NCBI GenBank assembly: GCA_030536575.1
Contig: JAUNPS010000008.1
Span: forward strand, 60,078-124,077
Reading direction: 5' to 3'
Source of the DNA: Eubacteriales bacterium
GTDB lineage: Bacteria > Bacillota > Clostridia > Lachnospirales > Lachnospiraceae
Length of the DNA stretch: 64,000 bases
Shown here: positions 1 through 8,608 of the stretch, piece by piece
How the letters are laid out: each line of letters opens with the position of its first letter
Numbering within the stretch: the stretch's first letter is position 1
The notes under the pieces: model-generated
Databases searched by the model: none
What the model was told of the DNA's origin: nothing
What the model saw: the letters and a program-made list of their open reading frames with translations, nothing else
Position numbers and translations under genes: made by a program

Positions 1-2
1 CC

Positions 3-413
3 TGTACCGATTATGAGGATCTGCGCCGGTGGTTCCAGGAAAAAATGGTTTCCATCTGCTGTACGCTCCGGGATCAGAAGGAAGAGCAGTCGGACTCCAT
101 CGTGAAAAAAGCGGAGGCGTATATTCAGGAACATTTCGACAAGGACATTTCCCTGGACGAGGTTTCCAGGGAGGTGAATATCAGCCCCTACTACTTCAGC
201 AAGATCTTCAAGGAAGAATCCGGGGAAAATTTTATCGAATACCTGACCCGCATCCGCATCGAAAAGGCCAAAGAAATGCTGGAAAATCCTTCCCTCAGCA
301 TCAAGGAAGTCAGCGCCATGAGCGGCTATTCCGACCCAAACTATTTCAGCCGTCTGTTCAAAAAGCAGACCGATATGACTCCCAGAGAATACAAAGCGAG
401 GTATGGAAAATGA
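3..413 (+). CDS. AraC-type response regulator, C-terminal part (5' end outside window)
   Basis: The reading frame is already open at the window edge, so only the C-terminal part (about 136 residues) is visible. It ends in a complete AraC/XylS double helix-turn-helix: the first HTH holds SREVNISPYYFSKIFKEESG, the second SVSAMSGY-like (EVSAMSGYSDPNYFSRLFKK), and the domain closes with the usual TPREYKARYGK tail. In this family such a domain normally follows a CheY-like receiver (YesN type), which would lie upstream of the window. The stop overlaps the start of the next gene, a sugar-binding lipoprotein, by 4 bp (ATGA), so the two are translationally coupled. Inference: a sensor kinase lies further upstream and the three work together in sugar sensing. 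The DNA-binding domain is certain; the receiver is assumed. Confidence 0.88.
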   Translation, partial: CTDYEDLRRWFQEKMVSICCTLRDQKEEQSDSIVKKAEAYIQEHFDKDISLDEVSREVNISPYYFSKIFKEESGENFIEYLTRIRIEKAKEMLENPSLSIKEVSAMSGYSDPNYFSRLFKKQTDMTPREYKARYGK

Positions 414-1480
414 GAAAACAACGATGGGTTTCGGCGCTTCTTCTTTTATGCCTTCTGCTGTTCTCCGGGTGCGGCGCGCAGACGGAGATGCCGGAAACGG
501 AGGATGAGGCCGCGGCAGAGTCCCTGCAGATCGGGTTAAGCTTCGATTCTTTTGTCATTGAGCGCTGGCTGCGGGATCGGGATATGTTCGTTTCCACGGC
601 GCAGAGTCTGGGGGCTGACGTGAATGTCCAGGTTGCCAACGGCGTCGTGGAGGAGCAGATTTCCCAGATTGAGTATTTTATCCAGAAAAAGATGGACGTG
701 ATCGTCATCATTGCCATCGACGGAACTGCGCTGACCGATGTCGTGAAAAAGGCGCAGGATGCGGGAATTAAGATCGTCTGCTATGACCGCATTATCGAAA
801 ATGTAAACGCAGACCTGTACATTTCCTTTGACAATGTGATGGTCGGGACGCTCATGGGCGAAGCGCTGAAAAATGCATGCCCGGAGGGCGGGAACATTTT
901 CGCCATCTATGGTTCTCCTACGGACAACAATGTGGATCAGGTCATCGAGGGCCTGACCGCCTCTTTAGCGGACAGCAATCTGACCATCGTCTACTCCGAC
1001 TACTGCGAAAACTGGCTGGCGGAGCTGGCCTTTGAACGGGTCAATGAGGGGCTTTCCATCACTCATGATATCGTAGGCGTCATGTGCGGAAATGATGATC
1101 TGGCAAGCCAAGCGATCCGGGCTTTATCAGAAAACAGGCTGGCCGGGCAGGTAGCGGTGGTTGCCCAGGATGCGGAGCTGGCCGCCTGTCAGCGGATCGT
1201 GGAGGGAACCCAGGAAATGACGGTTTTTAAGCAGGTGGAGCTGGAAGCGGAAGCCGCCGCTGTTCTTTCAGTCGCATTGGGACGGGGCGAATCCATTACT
1301 TCCGATACCTGTTCCTACCAAGTGACCGAAACGATCAACGACGGAACCTACGACATTCCCTACTACAGCATCCAGCCTGTGGCCGTGACGGCGGAAAATA
1401 TGGACGAGGTCATTATTGACCAGGGATTCCATTCCCAGGAAGACGTTTACTTGAATGTTTCCGGCCATAAGGCCAATTAG
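410..1480 (+). CDS. Sugar-binding lipoprotein, XylF/ribose-binding type (periplasmic-binding-protein-like)
   Basis: A 356-residue exported binding protein. The start is the ATG that overlaps the previous stop; it gives a lipoprotein signal peptide with a hydrophobic stretch and the lipobox LFSGC, so the protein should be membrane-anchored through Cys22. An in-frame ATG further upstream would remove the signal peptide and is rejected. The mature part has the Peripla_BP_4 fold pattern: a DVIVIIAIDGTAL segment, CGNDDLASQAI, and VAQDAELAACQRIVEGTQ, which resembles the D-xylose binding protein XylF. No permease or ATPase for it follows: the next genes are a peptide importer with its own binding protein. 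Together with the coupled response regulator this suggests a sensory rather than a transport role. Substrate unknown; xylose or a related sugar is only a guess from family similarity. Confidence 0.85.
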   Translation: MRKQRWVSALLLLCLLLFSGCGAQTEMPETEDEAAAESLQIGLSFDSFVIERWLRDRDMFVSTAQSLGADVNVQVANGVVEEQISQIEYFIQKKMDVIVIIAIDGTALTDVVKKAQDAGIKIVCYDRIIENVNADLYISFDNVMVGTLMGEALKNACPEGGNIFAIYGSPTDNNVDQVIEGLTASLADSNLTIVYSDYCENWLAELAFERVNEGLSITHDIVGVMCGNDDLASQAIRALSENRLAGQVAVVAQDAELAACQRIVEGTQEMTVFKQVELEAEAAAVLSVALGRGESITSDTCSYQVTETINDGTYDIPYYSIQPVAVTAENMDEVIIDQGFHSQEDVYLNVSGHKAN

Positions 1481-1545
1481 TGGGGTATTTCCCGTATTTT
1501 TTTCAATTTTTGTGCACTTTTTCCCTTAATTTTTTCAGATAAGGT

Positions 1546-1572
1546 TTGACAAGCGGATTTTTTTACTATAAT
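1546..1572 (+). promoter_or_regulatory. Likely promoter of the opp operon
   Basis: A TTGACA box (1546-1551) and a TATAAT box (1567-1572) precede the oppA leader. The spacer is 15 bp, shorter than ideal; the overlapping TATAGT at 1572-1577 would give 20 bp. Transcription would begin about 90 bp before oppA. Confidence 0.55.
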
Positions 1573-1585
1573 ATAGTAGTGTAGC

Positions 1586-1626
1586 AAAGGGGCTCTCGTA
1601 GTTTTATGCAGCGAGCGTCCCTTTTT
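1586..1626 (+). terminator. Terminator-like hairpin in the oppA leader
   Basis: AAAGGG and GCTC arms pair with GAGC and CCCTTT across a loop of about 13 nt, and the right arm runs into TTTTT. The hairpin lies between the putative promoter and oppA, so it could act as a leader attenuator. It is too far from the preceding lipoprotein gene (stop at 1480) and on the wrong side of the promoter to be only that gene's terminator. Confidence 0.5.
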
Positions 1627-1674
1627 GGTTAGAAACATACCCGATCAAAAAACAGAATTTTAAGGAGGCAAAAC

Positions 1675-3291
1675 ATGAAAAAACGTTTATCCGCACTCTT
1701 GTGTGCCGCTCTGGCCGTTTCCACGATCGTTGGCGCTATGCCCGCGATGGCCGAAAGCTCTTCGGAACAGGTCCTGAACGTATACAAGAACAATGAACCC
1801 GCGACCCTCGACCGCGTGGCTTCCACCATCGACGAAGCCGGCAAATTCATCCTGTACGACGCATCCGAACCCCTCTTCCGTATCGTAGACGGCCAGACAG
1901 TGGAAGCAGGCTGCGAATCCTACACCTATGATGAGGAGACGATGACCTATACCTTTACCCTGCGTGATAACCAGTGGGAAGACGGCGTTGCCGTAACGGC
2001 TGCCGATTACCTGTATTCCTTCCAGCGCATGGTCGACCCGAACACCGCATACGGCTACGTGTCCGACCTGTACTGCATCGAAAACGCCGAAGCGATTAAC
2101 GCCGGTGAAATGGACGTTTCTGAACTTGGCGTAACCGCGCCGGACGACAAGACCCTTGTCGTAAAACTGAACGAAGTAACCCCGGCCTTCCTTCAGGTCG
2201 TACCGATGTATCCCCAGAGACAGGACTTCGTAGAATCCTGCGGCGATGGCTACGGCACCGACGCCGATAAGTTTTTAAGCTGCGGCCCGTTCAAAGTAAC
2301 CACCTGGGAACATAACAGCTACATCGACATGGTAAAGAACGAAAATTACTGGGATGCCGAAAACGTACAGTTGGAAGAAGTGCACGTCGCACTGACCAAT
2401 GATTCGAACACCCTGTACACCTCCATGTTAAACGGCACCCTGGATCACATGCAGACCTCCAAGACCGAATACGTCGAGGAATTTGAAGGCAACGACGATC
2501 TCGTAATCACCGAAACCGTAACGCCGACCCTGGCCTTCATCGTATTTAACTGCGAAGACGAAGTCATGTCCAACGTAAAAGTACGCCAGGCCTTCTCCGC
2601 AGCCATGAACCGCGAGCTGTTCACCGAAGTTCTCTACAGCGGTCTGGCCGTTCCGGCCTACGGCCTGCTGTCTTCCGCGAATAACATCAACGGCGTTTCC
2701 TTCCGTGATGAAGTGGAAGAACCCCTGACCGCCTTCATCGAAGCCCTCGAAGATCCGAAGGCCCTGCTGATCGAAGGCCTGACCGAGCTTGGCATGGATC
2801 CGGATCCCGCGAACCTGGAAGTGACCCTGAGCATGGGCAGCACCACCGCCGCTTCCGAGAACCAGATGGCCGTATTCCAGCAGTGCTTCCAGGAAACCCT
2901 GGGCGTAACCGTTGTCCCGGATCAGACCGAATGGGCGACCTTCTGGACAGACTGTAAAGCAGGCGATTTCCAGATGGGCTACCTTGCATGGTCCGGCGAA
3001 GTGGATATTTCCTTCCTGTTTAACCTGTTCTTATCGGATTCCGCGCAGATGCCCTGCTTCTACTACACCGAAGAATACGATGAGATCGTAAATCAGGCGA
3101 ACAGCTGCACCGACGACGCAGAGCGCTTTGCGCTTTACGCTGAGGCGGAAAAGATGGTCATTGTCGATAACTGCCAGATCCTTCCGGTATACTACAATGT
3201 TACCAACGATGTGCTCCGTTCCAAAGTAAAAGGCTGGGACTACAACGTATTCTCCACTGCCGGCCACAAGAACGTATACATCGAAGAATAA
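1675..3291 (+). CDS. oppA: Oligopeptide ABC transporter substrate-binding protein
   Basis: A 538-residue family 5 extracellular solute-binding protein (SBP_bac_5). It captures peptides outside the cell and delivers them to OppBC. The N-terminus is a Sec signal peptide ending near PAMAESSS; no lipobox cysteine is present at the cleavage site, unusual for a Gram-positive binding protein. The mature protein shows the family pattern: NEPATLDR near the start, EPLFR, the DGVAVTAADYLYSFQRMVDP signature near residues 100-120, a GPFKVTTWEH segment, and PVYYNVTNDVLRS near the end. RBS AAGGAGG precedes the ATG. First gene of a five-gene importer operon, separated from oppB by a hairpin that could reduce downstream transcription and so leave OppA in excess. 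Family assignment is firm; substrate length preference cannot be read. Confidence 0.93.
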   Translation: MKKRLSALLCAALAVSTIVGAMPAMAESSSEQVLNVYKNNEPATLDRVASTIDEAGKFILYDASEPLFRIVDGQTVEAGCESYTYDEETMTYTFTLRDNQWEDGVAVTAADYLYSFQRMVDPNTAYGYVSDLYCIENAEAINAGEMDVSELGVTAPDDKTLVVKLNEVTPAFLQVVPMYPQRQDFVESCGDGYGTDADKFLSCGPFKVTTWEHNSYIDMVKNENYWDAENVQLEEVHVALTNDSNTLYTSMLNGTLDHMQTSKTEYVEEFEGNDDLVITETVTPTLAFIVFNCEDEVMSNVKVRQAFSAAMNRELFTEVLYSGLAVPAYGLLSSANNINGVSFRDEVEEPLTAFIEALEDPKALLIEGLTELGMDPDPANLEVTLSMGSTTAASENQMAVFQQCFQETLGVTVVPDQTEWATFWTDCKAGDFQMGYLAWSGEVDISFLFNLFLSDSAQMPCFYYTEEYDEIVNQANSCTDDAERFALYAEAEKMVIVDNCQILPVYYNVTNDVLRSKVKGWDYNVFSTAGHKNVYIEE

Positions 3292-3310
3292 TTCGATTCA
3301 CCCGGTAAGT

Positions 3311-3358
3311 CGGAAAAGCCAGGAGAGACGTACCTGTTTCTCCTGGTTTTCCGCTTTT
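3311..3358 (+). terminator. Intercistronic hairpin between oppA and oppB (partial terminator)
   Basis: A nearly perfect stem of about 15 bp: CGGAAAAGCCAGGAGA at 3311-3326 pairs with TCTCCTGGTTTTCCG at 3339-3353, followed by CTTTT. It has the form of a Rho-independent terminator. Because oppB-F follow at once with no clear new promoter, it probably works as a leaky terminator or as an mRNA-stabilising 3' end for oppA. Confidence 0.75.
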
Positions 3359-3386
3359 GGGACTCTCAAAGAAAGGAGACTCTCGC

Positions 3387-4319
3387 ATGGTAAAATACGT
3401 TGCAAAACGAGTGGCGTATATGTTCTTCGTCCTGTTCGTCGTGACGACCATCACCTTTTTCCTGATGCACAACATTCCCGGCGACCCCTTAACCGCTCTG
3501 GTTCAGAAGCTCCCGGAACAGACGAAGGCGAACTATTATGCCAAATACGGGCTGGACAAGCCTGTCTATGAACAGTTTCTGTTATTCCTGAAGGGCATTT
3601 TCACGGAAGGTTCCTTAGGCGAATCCATCCGGTATCCGGGCCGTATGGTTCTGGATGTTATTAAGAAATATGCTGCCTGTTCCGGACAGATCGGGGTGGC
3701 CGCCGTTGCCATCGGCTTCGTCCTTGGAACCATGTTCGGCGTTATTTCCGCCTTAAAGAAGAACAAACTGCCGGATAAAATCCTGAGCCTGATCGCGATT
3801 CTCGGCGTATCCCTGCCCGTCTTCGTAGTCGCCTCGGTGCTCCAGTATATTTTCACCCTGAAAATCCCCATTCTCCCAACCATGGGCTGGGGCGAACCGA
3901 AACACATGGTTCTTCCGATCATTTGCATGAGCCTGTCTCCGCTGGCCACCTATACCCGCTATATGCGTTCCAGCGTCCTGGATGTGGTCAATCAGGACTA
4001 CATCACCATGGCAGAGGCGAAAGGTATGAGCTTCGGCATGATCGTGCGGCGGCACATCCTGCGCAATTCGATCCTGCCCTCCCTCACGATCCTGGGCCCC
4101 AATATCGCCGACGTATTCACGGGTTCCTTTATCATTGAATCCATTTTCAGTATTCCGGGCCTTGGAAGCTACTACATTACATCCGTGACGGACAGAGATT
4201 TCCCCATGATTATCGGAAGCACCATGTTTTATACCGGTATCTACATACTCTCCCTGCTGATTGTTGATATTTTATACGTAATCATCGATCCGCGCATTCG
4301 TCTGTCGGAAACAAAATAA
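3387..4319 (+). CDS. oppB: Oligopeptide ABC transporter permease
   Basis: A 310-residue inner-membrane permease of the binding-protein-dependent (BPD_transp_1) family, forming half of the channel with OppC. The chosen ATG follows GAAAGGAG; an upstream in-frame ATG at 3357 would start inside the intercistronic hairpin and is rejected. The protein begins MVKYVAKRVAYMFFVLFVVT, the standard OppB/DppB start, followed by PGDPLTAL. The conserved cytoplasmic coupling loop is visible as MAEAKGMSFGMIVRRHILRN near residues 210-230, and ESIFSIPGLGSY near the end is typical. The family norm is 305-340 residues, so it is full length. Confidence 0.94.
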   Translation: MVKYVAKRVAYMFFVLFVVTTITFFLMHNIPGDPLTALVQKLPEQTKANYYAKYGLDKPVYEQFLLFLKGIFTEGSLGESIRYPGRMVLDVIKKYAACSGQIGVAAVAIGFVLGTMFGVISALKKNKLPDKILSLIAILGVSLPVFVVASVLQYIFTLKIPILPTMGWGEPKHMVLPIICMSLSPLATYTRYMRSSVLDVVNQDYITMAEAKGMSFGMIVRRHILRNSILPSLTILGPNIADVFTGSFIIESIFSIPGLGSYYITSVTDRDFPMIIGSTMFYTGIYILSLLIVDILYVIIDPRIRLSETK

Positions 4320-4356
4320 CTGAGCATGCCGTAAAAACGGCAGATTGAGAGGTAAC

Positions 4357-5280
4357 ATGGAAGAAAAAAATTTATCGGAGGATCTGTTTGTCATCGAAGG
4401 CTGTGACAATGCGGACAGCGAAAAAATCGCGCGGCCTCAGACTACCTACTGGAAGGATGCCTGGCGCCGCTTAAAGCAGAACCATCTGGCAATGATCGCC
4501 CTGGTCATTCTGCTTTTGATTGTCTTTTTTACAATTTTCGGCCCTGCCATCAGCGGCTATTCTTATGATAAAATGAGCGCGGACATGAACCAGGGGCCCA
4601 GCGCCAAGCACTGGTTCGGTACGGATTCCCTTGGAAGGGACCTTTTCGCCAGAGTCTGGGTAGGCGGACGGGTTTCCATTATCATCGGCGTTGTGGGCGC
4701 GGTGATTACGACCGTTGTCGGCAGTATCTACGGTAGTATTTCCGCATTCGCAGGCGGACGCGTGGATTCCATTATGATGCGAATCGTAGAAATCATCAGC
4801 AGCATTCCCTATCTGATCGTTGTCATCCTGCTCTCCCTGATGCTGGACGACAGCGGGATCGGAAGCATCCTTTTGGCCCTCTGCCTGGTCGGCTGGTGTC
4901 CCACCGCCCGTCTGGTGCGCGGCCAGATCTTACAGCTTTCCACAGCGGAATACGTGACCGCCGCCAAAACCCTTGGCGTGAGTAACTGGAAAATCATCAC
5001 CCGGCATATGATTCCGAATACCATGAGCGTCATCATCGTAAACCTGACGTTCCGGATTCCGGGCTACATTTTCAGCGAGTCCTTTTTAAGCTATGTGGGA
5101 CTTGGGATCAAGACCCCGAACACAAGCTGGGGCATGCTGGCCGCATCGGCCCAGTCCAACATGTTCTTTTACCCGTACCAGTTGTTATTCCCGGCTTTGA
5201 TGATCGGCCTGACCATGCTGTCCTTCACCCTGTTCGGTGACGGCCTGCGGGACGCGCTGGATCCGAAGCTGCGCCGGTAG
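4357..5280 (+). CDS. oppC: Oligopeptide ABC transporter permease
   Basis: A 307-residue permease, partner of OppB. The ATG at 4357 follows GAGAGG at good spacing; a TTG at 4345 is possible but has no RBS. The first 35 residues are a cytoplasmic extension, then WKDAWRRLKQNHLAMIALVI and a first membrane segment, a pattern typical of OppC/DppC. HWFGTDSLGRDLFARVWVGG near residues 85-105 is the family signature, and the coupling loop VTAAKTLGVSNWKIITRHMI is present near residue 205. It ends 12 bp before oppD. With OppB it forms the translocation pore driven by OppD and OppF. Confidence 0.94.
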   Translation: MEEKNLSEDLFVIEGCDNADSEKIARPQTTYWKDAWRRLKQNHLAMIALVILLLIVFFTIFGPAISGYSYDKMSADMNQGPSAKHWFGTDSLGRDLFARVWVGGRVSIIIGVVGAVITTVVGSIYGSISAFAGGRVDSIMMRIVEIISSIPYLIVVILLSLMLDDSGIGSILLALCLVGWCPTARLVRGQILQLSTAEYVTAAKTLGVSNWKIITRHMIPNTMSVIIVNLTFRIPGYIFSESFLSYVGLGIKTPNTSWGMLAASAQSNMFFYPYQLLFPALMIGLTMLSFTLFGDGLRDALDPKLRR

Positions 5281-5292
5281 GAGGTGTGAAAT

Positions 5293-6309
5293 ATGAGCCG
5301 CTTATTAGAAGTTGAAAATCTGAATGTGTCCTTTCACACCTATGCCGGTGATGTAAAGGCTGTGCGGGGCATCACCTTCGGCGTGGAAAAAGGCGAGACC
5401 CTTGCGATGGTCGGTGAATCCGGCTGCGGAAAGTCGGTGACGGCCAAGGCGCTGATGCGTCTGTTTGACCGTACTTCCGGGGAAATTTTACCCGGTTCCC
5501 AGATTCATTTTGACGGGAAGGATGTGATGGCCCTGAGCAAAAAGGAGCTGCATTCCTTCCGCGGGTCGGAGATCGGCATGATTTTCCAGGACCCGATGAC
5601 TTCGCTGGATCCTACGATGGCCATTGGAAAACAGGTCGGCGAGACGCTGATGATCCACGAAGGCATTTCCATGAAAGAAGCCGTAAAGAAATCCGTTGAC
5701 CTGCTGCGCATGGTGGAGATCCCCACGCCGGAAGAGCGTGTGAAGGCTTATCCCCATCAGCTTTCCGGAGGTATGCGCCAGCGTGTGGTAATCGCGACGG
5801 CCCTGGCCTGTAATCCGAAGCTTCTGATTGCCGACGAGCCCACCACGGCCCTGGATGTGACCATTCAGGCTCAGGTACTGGATCTTCTCCGGGATCTGAA
5901 GGAACGCCTTGGGACGGCGATTATTCTCGTAACCCATGACCTGGGAATCGTGGCCGATTTCGCAGACCGGATTCAGGTGATGTATGCGGGCGTGATCGTG
6001 GAAGAAGGCACGAAACAGGAAATTTTCAAGTCCTGCGAGCACCCCTACACCTGGGCGCTGCTTCGCTCCATTCCCCAGGAAGGGGCCTCGAAAAAGCAGC
6101 TTTATTCCCTGAAAGGGACGCCGCCTGACCTGCTGCTTCCCCTGGAGGGCTGCCCCTTCGCGTCCCGCTGCGAATACTGCATGCCGGTCTGCCGGAAGAA
6201 AGCGCCGGACTTTACGCAGAAGAGCGATACGCACCGCCTGGCCTGCTGGCTCCAGCATCCCAAGGCGCCGAAGGTAAAAAGACCGGTTCAGATCGGAGGT
6301 GGAAAGTAA
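5293..6309 (+). CDS. oppD: Oligopeptide ABC transporter ATP-binding protein
   Basis: A 338-residue ATPase. The Walker A loop GESGCGKS lies at residues 41-48, the signature [20 protein letters not shown] near 155-175, Walker [13 protein letters not shown] just after, and the switch histidine in LVTHDLG. The C-terminal oligo_HPY domain ends in a cysteine-rich segment ([21 protein letters not shown]) of the type that binds a [4Fe-4S] cluster in DppD-like proteins. AGGAGGTG precedes the start. Its last base overlaps the first base of oppF (A of TAATG), so the two subunits are translationally coupled and probably made in equal amounts. Confidence 0.95.
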   Translation: MSRLLEVENLNVSFHTYAGDVKAVRGITFGVEKGETLAMVGESGCGKSVTAKALMRLFDRTSGEILPGSQIHFDGKDVMALSKKELHSFRGSEIGMIFQDPMTSLDPTMAIGKQVGETLMIHEGISMKEAVKKSVDLLRMVEIPTPEERVKAYPHQLSGGMRQRVVIATALACNPKLLIADEPTTALDVTIQAQVLDLLRDLKERLGTAIILVTHDLGIVADFADRIQVMYAGVIVEEGTKQEIFKSCEHPYTWALLRSIPQEGASKKQLYSLKGTPPDLLLPLEGCPFASRCEYCMPVCRKKAPDFTQKSDTHRLACWLQHPKAPKVKRPVQIGGGK

Positions 6310-7265
6310 TGGCGCAGGATTTGATTTTACAGGTGCAGAACCTGAAGCAATATTTCCCTCTGGGGAAGAACCGTGTGGTAAAAGCGGTGGACGATGTCTC
6401 CTTTAATATCCGCCGAGGCGAAACGTTCGGCCTTGTGGGTGAGTCCGGATGCGGGAAGTCCACCACCGGGCGGAGCATTCTTGGCATTACCCGCCCGACC
6501 GCAGGAAAAATCATTTACGATGGAGTGGACATTGCCACCTTTAATAAAGCGCAGAAAATGAAGTTTAAGAAGAATGCGCAGATGATTTTCCAGGACCCTT
6601 ACGCCTGCCTGGACCCACGTATGACGATCAGCAGCATCATTAAGGAAGGCATGGAAGTGCATTTCCAGTATTCGAAAAAGGAATCGGATGAGAAGGTGCG
6701 GGATCTGCTGGCGACGGTGGGGCTGACGGAGGATTATGCGTCTCGGTTCCCTCATGAGCTTTCCGGGGGGCAGAGACAGCGGATCGGGATTGCGCGGGCG
6801 CTGGCGGTGGAGCCGGAGTTTATCGTGTGCGACGAGCCGATTGCGGCGCTGGATGTGTCGATTCAGGCGCAGGTGGTGAATCTGCTGATGAAGGTTCAGG
6901 AGGAGAGCCGCCATGCGTACCTGTTTATTTCTCATGACCTGTCGATGGTGCGGCATATTTCGGATCATATCGGGGTCATGTACCTGGGGTCGATGGTGGA
7001 AATGGCGACCAGTGAGGAGATTTATACGCATCCGCTGCATCCTTATACGAAGGCGCTGTTTTCGTCGATTCCGAAGCCGGACCCGGATCAGAACTGGGCG
7101 AAGAACCGGGTGAAGCTGGAGGGTGAGGTGCCAAGCCCGATTAATACGCCGGAGGGGTGTAAGTTCTGTGCGAGGTGTCCGTATGCGGAGGATTTGTGCA
7201 GGAGGTCGACGCCGGTGCTGCGGGATATGGGGGGAAAACATTTGGTGGCGTGCCATAAGCTGTGA
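6309..7265 (+). CDS. oppF: Oligopeptide ABC transporter ATP-binding protein
   Basis: A 318-residue ATPase, partner of OppD. Walker A GESGCGKS is at residues 44-51, the signature LSGGQRQRIGIARALAVEPE near 155-175, Walker B FIVCDEPIAALD follows, and the C-terminal oligo_HPY domain again carries clustered cysteines (GCKFCARCPYAEDLCRR). AGATCGGAGGTGG in the end of oppD serves as RBS. From about base 6680 onward the codons switch to a strong preference for G in third position, whereas the first third of the gene mixes C and T; the protein family does not change at that point. It is the last transporter subunit; the peptidase gene follows after 87 bp. Confidence 0.95.
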   Translation: MAQDLILQVQNLKQYFPLGKNRVVKAVDDVSFNIRRGETFGLVGESGCGKSTTGRSILGITRPTAGKIIYDGVDIATFNKAQKMKFKKNAQMIFQDPYACLDPRMTISSIIKEGMEVHFQYSKKESDEKVRDLLATVGLTEDYASRFPHELSGGQRQRIGIARALAVEPEFIVCDEPIAALDVSIQAQVVNLLMKVQEESRHAYLFISHDLSMVRHISDHIGVMYLGSMVEMATSEEIYTHPLHPYTKALFSSIPKPDPDQNWAKNRVKLEGEVPSPINTPEGCKFCARCPYAEDLCRRSTPVLRDMGGKHLVACHKL

Positions 7266-7352
7266 GGCGCGGCGCGGTTTATTGGCGCCTGATCGCTTGG
7301 CAGCATCCGGGCGCGCCGGCCGGCGGCCGGATCATGAAGAAAGGAGTCTTCT

Positions 7353-8012
7353 GTGAAAAAAATTTTATTTACTGGATTTGAGCCGTTCGGCCAGGACAGC
7401 GTGAATCCGTCGTGGGACGCGGTTTCGCTGCTTCCCGACCGGATCGGCGATATATTGATTGTGAAAAGGCGGATGCCTGTGGTTTATGACGGGGTCGCTG
7501 CGCCGCTGGCTGCGGCCATTGAAGAAGAGAAACCGGATGCGGTGCTCTGCGTCGGGCAGGCTGGCGGCCGCGCGGTGCTGACGCCGGAATTCGTGGCTAT
7601 TAATTTAAAGGATGCCGCGGTTCCGGATAATGCGGGCGTCTCTTATGATGGGGAGCCGATCCGGGCCGATGGCCCGGCGGCCTATTTCGCCACGGTTCCG
7701 GTGAAGGCCATCGCGGCCGCGATGAAGGAGGCGGGGGTTCCCGCGGCGGTATCCTATACCGCCGGAACCTATGTCTGCAACAGCATCATGTACCACCTGC
7801 TCTCCACGCTGGAGCAGCATTCCCCCCAGACCAAGGGCGGGTTTATCCATATCCCGTTCTCCTGCGAGCAGGTGCTGGGGCGCTCTGCTTCCACGCCGTC
7901 GCTGCCGCTTCCGCTGATGGCGAAGGGGCTGGAAGCCGCGGCGAAGGCGGTCGGGGAATTCCTGGAAAATGGTGGGGAGGACCTGCGGGAGGCCACTGGA
8001 AGTACCCATTAA
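7353..8012 (+). CDS. pcp: Pyroglutamyl-peptidase I
   Basis: A 219-residue cytoplasmic cysteine peptidase (family C15) that removes N-terminal pyroglutamate from peptides. The start is GTG, eight bases after GAAAGGAG. The family start TGFEPFG is at residues 7-13 and the catalytic residues sit where expected: Glu79 in TPEFVAIN, Cys142 in YVCNSIMYHLL and His166 in GGFIHIPF, matching the canonical Glu-Cys-His arrangement at about 80, 143 and 167. The gene follows oppF in the same direction with no visible terminator, which fits trimming of imported pyroglutamyl peptides by the same operon. Confidence 0.93.
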   Translation: MKKILFTGFEPFGQDSVNPSWDAVSLLPDRIGDILIVKRRMPVVYDGVAAPLAAAIEEEKPDAVLCVGQAGGRAVLTPEFVAINLKDAAVPDNAGVSYDGEPIRADGPAAYFATVPVKAIAAAMKEAGVPAAVSYTAGTYVCNSIMYHLLSTLEQHSPQTKGGFIHIPFSCEQVLGRSASTPSLPLPLMAKGLEAAAKAVGEFLENGGEDLREATGSTH

Positions 8013-8208
8013 ACTAAAAAACGTGCCTGGCCGGTACGCACTTTGTACCAAACGGAACGGATTTCCGGCTCCACCCCACGTCACAGACGGCGGAATTTCC
8101 GCCACCCGCTTTGACCGGCCTGGGGACATGATGAACGCGAGCTAATACGACGCGTGGGGCAGGAACCTGTTTTCAGATTTCCGCCCCATGTTTTCCAGCG
8201 TGTCAGAA

Positions 8209-8607
8209 CTATTCTTCCACGCCCTCGCTCTCGAAAAATTGTGCAACTGTCATACATTTTGGATGTTCCATTTCAAGACTTAAAAAATCCTTATCTCCCG
8301 TGAGAATAATATCCACGTCAGACACAATCGCCGCATTTAAGATCGGCTGGTCTTTTGCGTCGCGTATCAGCTTTTCCGCATGGTCCACCGCTGGAATAAG
8401 CTCATAGGACATTTCTGCCAGCAGCACTTCCGCGTCCGGCAGGAACTTCGGGGCTTTTCGTTTCAGAATATCCCGCAGCTCCATAATATTGCGGTCACAT
8501 AGGACAATTTCGTGATTGTCCGCGATATACAGAAGCGCCCGCGCCGGTTTGGAGCGCGGAAAGACCAATGCGGAGAACAGGATATTTGTATCAACCAATA
8601 TCCGCAC
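8209..8607 (-). CDS. PIN-domain toxin (VapC-like ribonuclease)
   Basis: A 132-residue PIN-domain protein of the 'putative toxin-antitoxin system toxin component, PIN family' type. These are Mg2+-dependent ribonucleases. The acidic active site is complete: Asp6 in ILVDTNIL, Glu43 in IMELRDIL, Asp86 in KDQPILNAA, and Asp105/Asp107 in LTGDKDFLSL. It starts one base after the stop of the antitoxin gene, the usual toxin-antitoxin layout with the antitoxin first. No transmembrane or signal sequence. It should be active unless bound by the AbrB partner; its RNA target cannot be read from sequence. Confidence 0.9.
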   Translation of the reverse strand: MRILVDTNILFSALVFPRSKPARALLYIADNHEIVLCDRNIMELRDILKRKAPKFLPDAEVLLAEMSYELIPAVDHAEKLIRDAKDQPILNAAIVSDVDIILTGDKDFLSLEMEHPKCMTVAQFFESEGVEE

Positions 8608-8608
8608 G

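Noticed and set aside
29-409. N-terminal extension of the sugar-binding protein frame
   Set aside because: It overlaps the AraC domain in another frame and would remove the lipoprotein signal peptide; the coupled ATG at 410 is clearly the start.
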